Shown piece after piece: positions 9,652 to 18,444 of a DNA stretch of 37,746 nt; position 1 is the stretch's first letter, and every line of letters begins with the position of its first letter. Source of the stretch: Candidatus Limisoma faecipullorum. GTDB lineage: Bacteria; Bacteroidota; Bacteroidia; Bacteroidales; Muribaculaceae. A model generated the notes under the pieces. The model saw only the letters and a list, made by a program, of their open reading frames with translations, searched no databases and was not told the origin of the DNA. Location: the NCBI GenBank assembly GCA_017694955.1, contig JADIMC010000036.1, positions 1 to 37,746 of the forward strand, in the 5' to 3' direction. The translations under genes were made by a program, and so were the position numbers.

Positions 9652-10831
9652 ACATACTGCCATCTTTCAGTATATCATATTTTGTCAAATCCACATATTT
9701 CGTCTGAAAATCGTATTCCATATCATACAATCTTTGTGTTGCCGCCGTTATATCACGTATTTCTATAATATAATCACGAAGAGATATCTGACCGGCATTC
9801 AACGCATCAGCAAGAAGCCGGTAATACTCATCATTAAGCACAAGCGGTCTGTATTTTCCAATCATTTCCTCTTGAGCCAGCAATGAGGCATAATCGCCAC
9901 GTATCCGCAACTCTTCTTGCAAACCGACATTATCAGCAGCATATGCCGTTGCCAACGACTGATGCTTTGCCGCTCTTATCTTATGGCGTCCTGAAAAAAC
10001 AGGGATACTCATACCCACAATAAAACCATGAGCTTGCTCACCACCTTCATCCTTATACTTATACCCCACTGTAAAGCCAGGGAAATTGGCAAATTTAGCA
10101 ATTTTTTCAGCTTGATTATCCGCAATCCGCTGCTGCATCGCCACTTTATATTCAGGACTATACTGACGAAAATCAGACAGGTAAGAATCCACGTTATCAA
10201 GAATCCTGTCATCGTAATCTGCTATATCAACATCCAGACCTGACAGTTCATTGCCACCATTCAATGTCTTCAAACTCTCGACAATAACATTCTTCCGAAC
10301 ATTTAAATCCTTCAATACAGCCTTATTATCAAACAGTTCAAGACGCAATTTATTAATTTCAATAATCGAAATCTCACGATCGGCATATTTTTCCGACAAT
10401 ATTCCCAACAGCTCCTCCTCTTCAGCAAGTATCCGTTTTTGTAAAGCAATTCTACGGTTGACATCCACAAGATCAATCAAAGCAGACCTCACATTAGCGG
10501 AAATCTCAACGCATTTTGTCTGATAAACATACTCAAGAGCTGTTATCTGATGCTTAATGTATTTCTTACGTGCCCCGTACATACCTGGCCAGTCTATCCC
10601 CTCTGTCACGGTCAATTCAATGCCCTTTCCAGGACGGTCAAACAAATAGGCAAGCTCCACCTCCGGATCTGCAAGATTATTCTCCGCCTTCAAATTCAAC
10701 GCATCAGCCTCATACGTCATTCTCGCAGACTGCAAATCGGGATTATTAGCAAATACTTGGCGCATCACGCCATCATTTGCCACCGACAACAAAGGCACAA
10801 TCACTACCGAAAGCAATAATCCATATCTCAT
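9638..10831 (-). CDS. TolC/CusC-family outer-membrane efflux channel
   Basis: Outer-membrane channel of the tripartite metal-type efflux system encoded upstream. A signal peptide ([18 protein letters not shown]) precedes the mature chain, with the typical coiled-coil OEP pattern: [31 protein letters not shown] near the N-terminus and a second half beginning near [36 protein letters not shown]. At 397 residues it is shorter than E. coli CusC (~457), as is common for the CusC-like members paired with this pump type in Bacteroidetes. There is no lipobox, so it is probably not acylated. Its start overlaps the RND pump gene's stop by 4 bases (ATGA). Its stop overlaps recQ's 3' end by 14 bases, leaving no room for a separate terminator. 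Confidence 0.9.
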   Translation of the reverse strand: MRYGLLLSVVIVPLLSVANDGVMRQVFANNPDLQSARMTYEADALNLKAENNLADPEVELAYLFDRPGKGIELTVTEGIDWPGMYGARKKYIKHQITALEYVYQTKCVEISANVRSALIDLVDVNRRIALQKRILAEEEELLGILSEKYADREISIIEINKLRLELFDNKAVLKDLNVRKNVIVESLKTLNGGNELSGLDVDIADYDDRILDNVDSYLSDFRQYSPEYKVAMQQRIADNQAEKIAKFANFPGFTVGYKYKDEGGEQAHGFIVGMSIPVFSGRHKIRAAKHQSLATAYAADNVGLQEELRIRGDYASLLAQEEMIGKYRPLVLNDEYYRLLADALNAGQISLRDYIIEIRDITAATQRLYDMEYDFQTKYVDLTKYDILKDGSMSISE

Positions 10832-13800
10832 ATTTTACTCTTTTTCAAATTATACAAATAATAAATCACTGGCACAACCAGCAAGTTAAGAATCGTGGAA
10901 GAAAACAAACCTCCCAATATCACAATTGCCAAAGGAGCCTGTATCTCATTCCCCGGCTCACCACCCCTTGCTACAATAGGAATCAAAGCCAATGCTGACG
11001 ACAATGCAGTCATGACAATAGGCAGCAATCTGTCTGCTGATCCTTTATAAACCCGTTGCATAAGCGGCAGTCCATCTTTTTCCAGCTGATTATAATGCGA
11101 CATCAACAACATACCATTACGTGTCGAAATCCCCAGTAAGGATATGAATCCGATAATGGCAGGAATATTCAATTCACCAGATGTGAAGAATATTATCACC
11201 ACTCCACCAATCATAGCCAATGGTATATTAACCAAAATTATGGATGCCTGGGTGAAATTCTTGAATTCCTGATAAAGCAGCATAAAAATGCATAATATTG
11301 CCAGGCAAGAAGCAATGCTCAGTGTACGCGAAGCTTCAGCCTCACTCTCAAACTGTCCGCCATACGAAACCTGATAGCCTTCCGGCAGTTTTACTGTCGA
11401 TTCAATCTTATCCTGAATATCGTTTACTGCTCCCCTCAAATCGCGGTCTGCCACATTTGCAGAAACGACAATACGTCGGCGAGCATTTTCCCTGTTAATC
11501 GAACTCGGACCAGATAAGGATTTAATATCAGCCACATCCGAAAGTGGAATCTTACCAACGTTGCTGTCAATCATCAGATTTCCAATTTCTTCCATAGTCA
11601 ACGAGTTTTCCGAAGTGAAGCGCAATGTCAAATCATATGGAAGACCGTCCTCATAGACTTGTGACACAACAATTCCTGAAGCTGCAATATTCACAAGGCT
11701 GGAAAACTCAGGAATCGTTATCCCATACTTGGCAAGCAATTCACGACGTGGTGTGATTATCACCTCCGGACGCTCTATCTGCTGCTCTATATTAATATCG
11801 ACAATTCCAGGGACTTCGCTAATTTCCTGTTTTATCTGTTTCCCTACCGTATAAAGCTGATTGAGATTATCACCAAATACCTTGATTGCAATCTGTGCTT
11901 CCGTGCCTGAAAGCATCGCATCTATACGGTGCGAAATCGGCTGACCAATTTCTATGCTAACACCAGGAATAGACGACAGTTTATCCCTGATTTCGTGCAT
12001 AATTTCCGACCGTGGACGATCGACTATCCTATACGGTGCCTCTATCTCCGACGCATTGCTTCCACGCGAATGCTCATCGAGCTCCGCACGACCTGTCTTT
12101 CTGGCAATAGTCTTTATCTCAGGAATACTTAGCAAAATCCTATCAACCTTCTTGCCAATATTATCCGACTCTTCTAAAGATATACCAGGCAATGTGGCTA
12201 TATTGATTGTAAATGAGCCCTCATTAAAAGAAGGAAGGAAACTGCGTCCGAACGTAAAGAACAGACAAACAGCCACAATAAACAACGCCCCGGTAGAGCC
12301 TAACACAACTTTTTTATGAGAAAGCGTCCATACCAGAACTTTATTATAGACATTACGCAGTTTCACAGATGTCCACGCTTCTTTTGTCTGCTTCTCTATA
12401 TGCTTGTCATTTTTTAAAAGCACACTACATAATACAGGGGTCAATGTCAACGCAACAATTGTTGAAGCAATCAGCGATATGATAAAAGCCACACCAAGCG
12501 GGATAAGCAACCGTCCTTCCATACCGGAAAGGAAAAACAAGGGAAGGAAACTGGCAATAATAATCAACGACGAGTTGAATATCGGCATCCTGACTTCCGT
12601 AGAAGCATTGAATATCACATCGAGAATTTTCTTTCGCTCACCAACCGGTAAAGATGCATTATACCGCAACTTCTTATACACATTCTCCACATCGACTATC
12701 GCGTCATCAACAAGTGAACCGATAGCAATGGCAATACCACCAAGCGACATTGTATTGATTGTATATCCCATCGCATGCAACGCAATCATCGTTATAAGGA
12801 CAGATAGCGGTAATGCCACCAATGAAATAATGGTAGCCCTGATATCCATCAAGAAGAAAAACAATACAATCACAACAAACAACGCCCCTTCAAGCAACGC
12901 GCTTTGTGTATTGTCAATCGAGCTCTCAATAAAATCGCTTTGGCGGAATATATCGGTAGAAATATGAATGTCAGAAGGTATGTTTTTTTGCAACTCCGCC
13001 AACTCATCCTCAATCTTATCGATAAGTTCTATCGTCCCGGTATTATATTGTTTCGAAACCGTAACAAGCACAGCCGGTTTCCCTTTCTCCGAAGCAACAC
13101 CAAGGATAGGAGTTTTCGCACCGATACGCACATCGGCAATATCACTAAGATGAACAAGCGTGTCTGGCTTATTGACTATCACTGCCTGACCGATCTTATC
13201 CACATCTGTAGTGTTAATATTCCCTTTCAGGACATATTCGTTGCCGTTCTCATACATAATTCCACCGTTGGTATTAGTATTAATCCCATCGGTTGCCTGC
13301 ATCACCTCGGAAAGGCTGACATTATAATATTTCATCTTTTCCGGGCTAAGCACAATCTGATATTCCTTGATATCACCACCCATAACAGTCACCTGCGCCA
13401 CACCGCTTATCGATAAAAGTTGCGGAGAAATAAGCCTGTCGGCTATTGTACGCAAATCCTGCATAGAAGTCTTAGTCGATGTAAGTCCTATTATCATCAC
13501 CTCTCCCATTATCGAGGTCTGTGGTCCAAGCACCGGCTTATTCACGTTTGGAGGAAGCGATTCCATTACAGTAGTAAGCTTCTCAGAAACAATTTGCCGG
13601 GCTATATAAATGTCTGTTCCCCAATCGAATTCCACTGTCACAACAGAAAAACCTGTATCCGACGATGACCTGACACGTCTTACCCCCGTAGCACCATTCA
13701 ACGCCGATTCTATCGGATATGAGACCAATTTTTCAACCTCTTCCGGAGCAAGTCCAGGAGCCTCTGTCATAATCGTCACAGTAGGCGCATTCAAATCAGG

Positions 13801-13917
13801 AAAGACATCCACCTCGGTCTTTGTGGTAACATAGATGCCCACCGCTAACAACAAGACGGATATAATGATTATCAACATCTTGTTGTGCAACGAAAAATGA
13901 ATTATCCTATTAAGCAT
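10828..13917 (-). CDS. CusA/CzcA-type heavy-metal efflux RND pump
   Basis: Inner-membrane proton-driven RND transporter (1029 residues; E. coli CusA 1047) forming the motor of the efflux complex. The N-terminal TM1, the two large periplasmic loops and two sets of six helices are recognisable. The TM4 signature is AIGSLVDDAIVDVEN (398-412), containing the acidic proton-relay residues. The HME-RND landmarks EVDVFPDLNAPTVTIMTEAPGL, SEKL and GRSFLPSFNEGS are present. The AIG...DDA form differs from the classic CzcA DFG...DGA and from CusA AIG...DAA. Where CusA carries its metal-binding methionines, the local sequences here (INIATLPGIS; HRIDAMLSGTEAQIAIKVFG) do not obviously keep them, so copper/silver specificity should not be assumed. 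It lies between the adaptor gene (20-base gap) and the channel gene. Confidence 0.93.
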   Translation of the reverse strand: MLNRIIHFSLHNKMLIIIISVLLLAVGIYVTTKTEVDVFPDLNAPTVTIMTEAPGLAPEEVEKLVSYPIESALNGATGVRRVRSSSDTGFSVVTVEFDWGTDIYIARQIVSEKLTTVMESLPPNVNKPVLGPQTSIMGEVMIIGLTSTKTSMQDLRTIADRLISPQLLSISGVAQVTVMGGDIKEYQIVLSPEKMKYYNVSLSEVMQATDGINTNTNGGIMYENGNEYVLKGNINTTDVDKIGQAVIVNKPDTLVHLSDIADVRIGAKTPILGVASEKGKPAVLVTVSKQYNTGTIELIDKIEDELAELQKNIPSDIHISTDIFRQSDFIESSIDNTQSALLEGALFVVIVLFFFLMDIRATIISLVALPLSVLITMIALHAMGYTINTMSLGGIAIAIGSLVDDAIVDVENVYKKLRYNASLPVGERKKILDVIFNASTEVRMPIFNSSLIIIASFLPLFFLSGMEGRLLIPLGVAFIISLIASTIVALTLTPVLCSVLLKNDKHIEKQTKEAWTSVKLRNVYNKVLVWTLSHKKVVLGSTGALFIVAVCLFFTFGRSFLPSFNEGSFTINIATLPGISLEESDNIGKKVDRILLSIPEIKTIARKTGRAELDEHSRGSNASEIEAPYRIVDRPRSEIMHEIRDKLSSIPGVSIEIGQPISHRIDAMLSGTEAQIAIKVFGDNLNQLYTVGKQIKQEISEVPGIVDINIEQQIERPEVIITPRRELLAKYGITIPEFSSLVNIAASGIVVSQVYEDGLPYDLTLRFTSENSLTMEEIGNLMIDSNVGKIPLSDVADIKSLSGPSSINRENARRRIVVSANVADRDLRGAVNDIQDKIESTVKLPEGYQVSYGGQFESEAEASRTLSIASCLAILCIFMLLYQEFKNFTQASIILVNIPLAMIGGVVIIFFTSGELNIPAIIGFISLLGISTRNGMLLMSHYNQLEKDGLPLMQRVYKGSADRLLPIVMTALSSALALIPIVARGGEPGNEIQAPLAIVILGGLFSSTILNLLVVPVIYYLYNLKKSKI

Positions 13918-13937
13918 ATATTTTCAACATTTAGGCA

Positions 13938-15059
13938 TTAATGATGATGATGCCCCTCAGGGACAGCTGACGAATTGGCAGCAATCTTGACAAGTACCGC
14001 ACCTTCTGTCACAACAGATTCACCGGCTTTCAGCCCGGAAAGAATCTCTATATTCTTCCCGTCACATCCTCCGATATCAATCCGGCGTTTCTCATAACAA
14101 CCTTTCTCATGCTCCACATAGGCATAGAAATATCCCATCTCCTCTGTAACGGACTGCACAGGCAGCACTATGGAATCCTCTTTTCCAGACCCAAGCAAAT
14201 AAATTTCAGCATATGTTCCTGGAACGATGCCGCCAGTATTATCAAAATCAAAGGCCACATCGATGTAACCACCGGACGTAGCGGCATTGTCGGAAGTTAT
14301 CTTCCGCCCATTCATCTCACTGAGATCATACACCTTCTCAGAATAAGGCAATTTGAAATTGGCAGTTTTAAGCGAAGCCAATTTCTCATAGTATTTTTTA
14401 GGAAGATATGCACGCAACGTCAACCTACGGTTCTCCGAAACAACAGCTATAGCAGTACCGGCATCCACATATGCCCCATTCTCAACAAGCAATTGAGTCA
14501 CAATGCCACTTAACGGACTAACCACCGTAGTTGAGCCTTTTCCACCCAAATATGCATTTTCAGCCAGTTCATACGCTTCTTTTGCTTCTTTATATTCACC
14601 GGCTGTAACTATCTTTTTCTCATACAAAGGCTGTATGCGCTCATATTCCGCTTTTGCCGATTCATATGCTATTTTTGCCGACTTATTAGGATCTCCTCCT
14701 AAAATACCGTCAGAGCTTATATTGCAAATCAAACCACCTTTACCCACGGCCGCTCCTTCTGTGACATTATTGTAAAATGCAACAATTCCAGAAGTTTTAG
14801 CCACGACCGATTTCATAGCGCCTTGAGCAGGGGCGACTTCTCCTGAAACAGCAATTACCTCACGGAATGTCACCGGCGTAATTTTTGCAGTTTTTATGCC
14901 CAATTCATCCACATGATGTTTATCTATTATAATTTCGTTCTCATGGTGCTCGCCAACCTCCTCTTTTTTATGTTCTTGTTCAGCTGATGAATTGCCATTG
15001 CCACAACTTAATAATAATGAAGGCAATAACAGAATTAGGAATTTGTTTCGTTTTTTCAT
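13938..15059 (-). CDS. RND efflux periplasmic adaptor lipoprotein (CusB-like)
   Basis: Membrane-fusion subunit joining pump and channel. Of 373 residues, the N-terminus is a lipoprotein signal (LLLPSLLLSC, acylated Cys ~19). A His/Glu-rich linker follows (EQEHKKEEVGEHHENEIIIDKHH). The barrel/lipoyl halves are recognisable around KTSGIVAFYNNVTEGAAVGKGGLI and STTVVSPLSGIVTQLLVENGAYVDAGT, flanking a short alpha-hairpin (YESAKAEYERIQPLYEKKIV...). The chain ends in SSAVPEGHHHH. The histidine-rich ends suggest metal contact (inference). It starts about 77 bases after the small His/Cys-rich protein and is followed 20 bases later by the pump gene, so one operon is likely. Confidence 0.92.
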   Translation of the reverse strand: MKKRNKFLILLLPSLLLSCGNGNSSAEQEHKKEEVGEHHENEIIIDKHHVDELGIKTAKITPVTFREVIAVSGEVAPAQGAMKSVVAKTSGIVAFYNNVTEGAAVGKGGLICNISSDGILGGDPNKSAKIAYESAKAEYERIQPLYEKKIVTAGEYKEAKEAYELAENAYLGGKGSTTVVSPLSGIVTQLLVENGAYVDAGTAIAVVSENRRLTLRAYLPKKYYEKLASLKTANFKLPYSEKVYDLSEMNGRKITSDNAATSGGYIDVAFDFDNTGGIVPGTYAEIYLLGSGKEDSIVLPVQSVTEEMGYFYAYVEHEKGCYEKRRIDIGGCDGKNIEILSGLKAGESVVTEGAVLVKIAANSSAVPEGHHHH

Positions 15060-15136
15060 AATTTACATAATTAAAGATTGCAGCAGAATGCAATTCTGCC
15101 TTGAAATAATTAATCAACACAAAATAATTAGAAAGA

Positions 15137-15541
15137 CTAAGCAACAGGAGGTGCCCTCAAAGAGTAATTAGGAAATCCTTCTTGGCTATAGACGCTGACA
15201 GCATAAAAACATTCAAAAACCGACACTGTCAAGCAAGGAGGAATCAGGATCAGGCAATCATCAAAGATGCAAACATCCACAAAAGAATGCTGCACACCAT
15301 TACAATAAGAATCATCGGCATTATTAAGCCTGCACACATTTGCCAAATGCAACGGACATCCGTCATCCGAATAATTATCAGCCTCACCTCCATCGCAATC
15401 CCCATCCGGATTACCGTGGACATGCAACAGACACAATGCAAGGTTACTGCCGTCAGATATATGATGATGATATTGCACGACACTCGACAAGAGTATCGCT
15501 ACAATAAAAATATGCTGTAATATTTTAAACAGTTTACCCAT
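15137..15541 (-). CDS. Small exported His/Cys-rich protein at the head of the efflux operon
   Basis: A 134-residue protein with an N-terminal hydrophobic segment (KLFKILQHIFIVAILLSSVV) immediately followed by YHHHISDG. A short acidic domain comes next with nine cysteines, further histidines (LLHVHG, CPLHLAN) and many Asp. It ends in the motif LRAPP plus three residues. I recall similar short His-containing proteins (possibly DUF6769) next to RND adaptor genes in Bacteroidales, but cannot verify this. A role in periplasmic metal binding, sensing or delivery to the pump is inference from composition and position. The track start at 15562 is a TTG lying inside the -7 box, so I use the ATG at 15541. 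Confidence 0.75.
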   Translation of the reverse strand: MGKLFKILQHIFIVAILLSSVVQYHHHISDGSNLALCLLHVHGNPDGDCDGGEADNYSDDGCPLHLANVCRLNNADDSYCNGVQHSFVDVCIFDDCLILIPPCLTVSVFECFYAVSVYSQEGFPNYSLRAPPVA

Positions 15542-15559
15542 CACCACCCGATTACTCCA

Positions 15560-15567
15560 CAAAAATA
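15560..15567 (-). promoter_or_regulatory. -7 box of the metal-efflux operon
   Basis: TATTTTTG on the minus strand, 18 bases before the ATG at 15541, implies a leader of only ~12 bases. No TTTG lies exactly 19 bases upstream; the nearest is at a spacing of about 25. The missing -33 may mean the promoter depends on an activator (inference). Confidence 0.5.
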
Positions 15568-15629
15568 CAAATCAAAAAATGTAACCTTGTTGCAAAACCG
15601 GATGTATTAATCTTTTTTAAGAAAGATAC

Positions 15630-16067
15630 TTAATCTTCATCATCGAAGAAATCATCATCAAATTCAAAATCCGTATCGCTGTAAGAATATGCATCATCTG
15701 TAAAACGCGACAATTCACGTCCATCTTTTTTAGTAGGCCGGCCCAAACCTTTCTGACGATTGATAAACCCTGAAATTTTCACCATTTCCAATAATTCCAT
15801 CTGGCTTGCAGCTGTGACATTCTCCAAATATTCAGGTACAAGCTTAGCTCCCATCCGGTTTTCCGCCAATGCTTTCACACGGAAAGAATATGTAACAGGA
15901 GGCTTTCTTACATCGACAATTTCCCCCACTTTCAACGGACGCGACGGCTTGACATTAATTCCAGCAATTGATACCCTGCCCTTTTTGCAAGCATCAGTGG
16001 CAATAGTACGCGTTTTGAATATGCGTGTAGCCCATAGCCACTTGTCGATTCTTACTTCCTTATCCAT
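15630..16067 (-). CDS. S4-domain RNA-binding protein, Hsp15 (HslR)-like
   Basis: A small S4 RNA-binding protein; E. coli Hsp15 binds stalled 50S subunits carrying nascent peptidyl-tRNA. The S4 motif is complete at the N-terminus (VRIDKWLWATRIFKTRTIATDACKKGRVSIAG ... KVGEIVDV). A lineage-typical basic segment follows (QKGLGRPTKKDGRELSRF), then a long Asp/Glu tail (FEFDDDFFDDED). It has 145 residues from the ATG at 16067; the track start at 16070 is a TTG overlapping the spacing to pth. It follows pth by three bases and is probably co-transcribed with it and L25. Pairing with pth fits a role in clearing peptidyl-tRNA. Confidence 0.88.
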   Translation of the reverse strand: MDKEVRIDKWLWATRIFKTRTIATDACKKGRVSIAGINVKPSRPLKVGEIVDVRKPPVTYSFRVKALAENRMGAKLVPEYLENVTAASQMELLEMVKISGFINRQKGLGRPTKKDGRELSRFTDDAYSYSDTDFEFDDDFFDDED

Positions 16068-16070
16068 CAA

Positions 16071-16634
16071 TCACTTGTTATTGTATTGATTCATAGTTAT
16101 ATCCAAACCTGCAAGACAGAAACTCTTAATAGCATCTACAGCCAAAGCAATTCTCTCTTTTAAAAGCGGCTTATCTTCATCCGGAAATTCTCCAAGCACA
16201 AAATCCACTTGCCCTCCTTTAGGAAAATCATTCCCTATGCCGAAACGCAACCGGGAATAAGCCTGCGTTCCAATCATTGCCGCAATACTTTTAAGCCCGT
16301 TATGCCCGGCATCGCTGCCTTTTCCCTTTAATCTGACAGCACCCAACGGTAATGCAAGGTCATCAACAACAATAAGGAGGTTCTCCAATTCTATTTTTTC
16401 CTTATCCATCCAATATCTTACGGCATTCCCGCTAAGATTCATATAAGTGGACGGTTTTAAAAGAACCAACTGCTTATTTTTCAAACGCATTTCTGCCACA
16501 TCACCATAACGCTGGGTAGTAAAAGTGATATTGGATGCCTCAGCAAAGGCATCCAATATCATAAAACCTATATTGTGGCGGGTATCCCGATATTCAGGAC
16601 CTATATTACCCAGTCCAACAATCAAATATTTCAT
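16071..16634 (-). CDS. pth: Peptidyl-tRNA hydrolase
   Basis: Releases peptides from peptidyl-tRNAs that drop off ribosomes. The 187 residues compare with 194 in E. coli. Family signatures are visible: [21 protein letters not shown] (catalytic His in RHNIG), [41 protein letters not shown] (catalytic Asp in VVDD) and YSRLRFGIG. It starts 6 bases after the L25 gene ends, which matches the widespread ctc-pth gene order. Confidence 0.96.
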   Translation of the reverse strand: MKYLIVGLGNIGPEYRDTRHNIGFMILDAFAEASNITFTTQRYGDVAEMRLKNKQLVLLKPSTYMNLSGNAVRYWMDKEKIELENLLIVVDDLALPLGAVRLKGKGSDAGHNGLKSIAAMIGTQAYSRLRFGIGNDFPKGGQVDFVLGEFPDEDKPLLKERIALAVDAIKSFCLAGLDITMNQYNNK

Positions 16635-16640
16635 CTGTTA

Positions 16641-17297
16641 TTATTTAGCAGCTTCAGCGGCAGCCTGCGCACCACGAGCGGCACGAGTCAATTGAACAGC
16701 GCAAACCACAGCGTTTTTCGCATTCATCAATTCCAAACCTTCGAAATGCAAATCGCCGATTTGAAGCGTCTTTCCAAGTCCAAGATGGTCAACATTGATG
16801 ACAACTCTTTCAGGAATGCTGGTGTAGAGAGCCTTAACTTTAATCTTCTTCATAGACAAAGTCAGCTTACCACCGGCCTTAACACCTTCAGCATGACCTT
16901 CAAGCTTCACAGGAACTTCCATCACAACCGGCTTCTTATCCGACACCTCAAGCAAGTCAATGTGAAGGATATTATCAGTTACCGGATGAAACTGTATATC
17001 TTTCAAAACAGCATTTTTCTTAACGCCATTCACATCCAAATCGATAGCAAAAATGTCTGGTGTATAAATCAATTTACGAACATCTTCTGCCTTAACCTGC
17101 AAATTTGTAACAATGATGCCTTTACCATTTTCAATCTCAACGACATTCTCACCTTCATTCAACTTTCCATTGTAAGGCAATTCTACGATTTCACCACCAT
17201 TCATAACGACAGGTATCAAACCTGCCTTGCGCAACTCTTTAGTCGCTTTCTTGCCAACCAACACTCTTGGTTGTGCAGACAATTCATAAGTCTTCAT
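16641..17297 (-). CDS. rplY: 50S ribosomal protein L25 / general stress protein Ctc
   Basis: The 5S-rRNA-binding ribosomal protein in its long two-domain Ctc (TL5) form. The N-terminal L25 domain (LSAQPRVLVGKKATKELRKAGLIPVVMNG) contains the RNA-contact region. The C-terminal TL5/CTC beta domain (HIDLLEVSDKKPVVMEVPVKLEGHAEGVKAGGKL) is followed by an Ala-rich tail (AARGAQAAAEAAK). At 218 residues it is in the usual Ctc range. It is the first gene of a ctc-pth-S4 operon with an excellent promoter at 17378-17408. The ATG at 17297 gives a standard N-terminus. Confidence 0.95.
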   Translation of the reverse strand: MKTYELSAQPRVLVGKKATKELRKAGLIPVVMNGGEIVELPYNGKLNEGENVVEIENGKGIIVTNLQVKAEDVRKLIYTPDIFAIDLDVNGVKKNAVLKDIQFHPVTDNILHIDLLEVSDKKPVVMEVPVKLEGHAEGVKAGGKLTLSMKKIKVKALYTSIPERVVINVDHLGLGKTLQIGDLHFEGLELMNAKNAVVCAVQLTRAARGAQAAAEAAK

Positions 17298-17658
17298 TCT
17301 GTAAAATTTTTGTGTTACTCAAAATTAAGCGTTTTGCTTCTTAATTTCCCATCACACGGAATCTTAAAAAAGCGTGGCAAAGATAGCAATTTTTCTCCTA
17401 TCCGCAAAACAATACAAATCAAACATCTCATAACAAATTCTAAAAGATGCATCCACCACCATACGGAATAGCACTCTATTTGCCGACGGTATAAGATATG
17501 CAGTAAAGAATTGTTTATCAAGACGACAGTAATAAACCAAAAAGTTCCTTTTTCAGAAATATACATATTCCACACGGAACATATACTGTATAAAAATGTA
17601 ATCACATTTCCAAACAGGGCTATAATTAACAAATATCTTACATGAAGACCTTCATATA
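17298..17658. other. 361-base gap: L25 promoter and leader, no convincing gene
   Basis: Holds the L25 promoter (17378-17408) and a ~73-base leader with a perfect 8-bp inverted repeat. The track lists a 115-residue minus-strand ORF (17315-17662) whose only usable start there is TTG. It covers the promoter and has a Trp/Cys/Ile-rich membrane-like composition, so I do not annotate it as a gene. Confidence 0.55.
17378..17408 (-). promoter_or_regulatory. Promoter of the L25-pth-S4 operon
   Basis: On the minus strand, TTTG (17405-17408), exactly 19 bases, then TATCTTTG (17378-17385). This is a full match to the Bacteroidetes -33/-7 consensus. Transcription would begin near 17371. Confidence 0.8.
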
Positions 17659-18435
17659 TCAATCAACGAGTTGCCCTGAAGAAGCAGCATCAATCATTGT
17701 CTTTCCAGGTACTAAATAAATTTCCAAACGCCGGTTTAGCTGCCTATTAGCAATCGAGTTGTTAAGATACAAAGGCTCAGACGCACCCATAGCATATGGA
17801 ATTATATAATCGCTGTTTGAACTGTTTTCTATAAACCATTCAAGCACAGCAATCACACGCTTGCTTGTCAAGGCATCTGTATAAGCAGATGTTCCCGTGT
17901 CGTCACTGTGCATAGCCAACAGCATTCTGTACATATCCGGCACTTTCAGAAACTGCAAGAATGGACGCAACTGTTTTCCAGCATTAGGCTTCAGCACTGT
18001 ATCGTTCGGATAAAACAGCTCGTCGCTTTGAATGGTAGCAATCACCACTTCCCCATTGCGCATCGTCTCAACATTCAACCCGGCAACAACAAGTTTTTTA
18101 GCCTGCACAAGCTGATGTGGCTTAATTATGCTCTTTTCATAGTCCGGCAACACCGGCACCGACAAATTCTCATCAAGAGACAGCTCATAAAGCTGCTCAA
18201 GCGTATAATCGACATTCAAAGGCTTCCTTCCGGATTTCCTACCTTTTTTCACGACAGTGTCAACACTGTCAGGCACGATATCCTGCTTTTCCTTCTCATT
18301 CTTATTACCTTTAAAAAAATTTTTTACGGCTGTCACACCTTTCTGAAACACATTGTTCTGAGCCTCTACCATCTCAAATGGCACAAAAAGCGACAAAACA
18401 AATGCAGACAATATAATTATAAATCTATTAAGCAT
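17659..18435 (-). CDS. Exported OmpA-family (C-terminal domain) protein
   Basis: A 258-residue envelope protein. A signal peptide (MLNRFIIILSAFVLSLFVPFEMVEA) is followed by a basic linker (FFKGNKNEKEKQD ... KKGRKSGRKP) and a C-terminal OmpA-like peptidoglycan-binding fold from about residue 125. Its landmarks are IQSDELFYPNDTVLKPNAGKQL (beta1/helix1), HSDDTGTSAYTDALTSKRVIAVLEWF (the family's TDxxGs...RA region) and GASEPLYLNNSIANRQLNRRLEI (the NRRvei end). There is no N-terminal beta-barrel, so it probably anchors to peptidoglycan through the C-terminal domain. It follows the acidic orphan by 9 bases. Confidence 0.8.
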   Translation of the reverse strand: MLNRFIIILSAFVLSLFVPFEMVEAQNNVFQKGVTAVKNFFKGNKNEKEKQDIVPDSVDTVVKKGRKSGRKPLNVDYTLEQLYELSLDENLSVPVLPDYEKSIIKPHQLVQAKKLVVAGLNVETMRNGEVVIATIQSDELFYPNDTVLKPNAGKQLRPFLQFLKVPDMYRMLLAMHSDDTGTSAYTDALTSKRVIAVLEWFIENSSNSDYIIPYAMGASEPLYLNNSIANRQLNRRLEIYLVPGKTMIDAASSGQLVD

Positions 18436-18444
18436 AACAAGTAA

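Noticed and set aside
12404-12967. 187-residue plus-strand ORF inside the RND pump gene
   Set aside because: Shadow of the pump coding sequence; no promoter or family resemblance.
16575-17471. 298-residue plus-strand ORF opposite pth/L25
   Set aside because: Antisense to the two conserved genes pth and L25 and across the L25 promoter. Its composition is typical of a shadow frame.
17315-17662. 115-residue minus-strand membrane-like ORF between the OmpA-like gene and L25
   Set aside because: Its start is TTG on top of the upstream stop. It covers the perfect L25 promoter and its Trp/Cys-rich composition does not look like a folded membrane protein. It is not excluded, but not supported.
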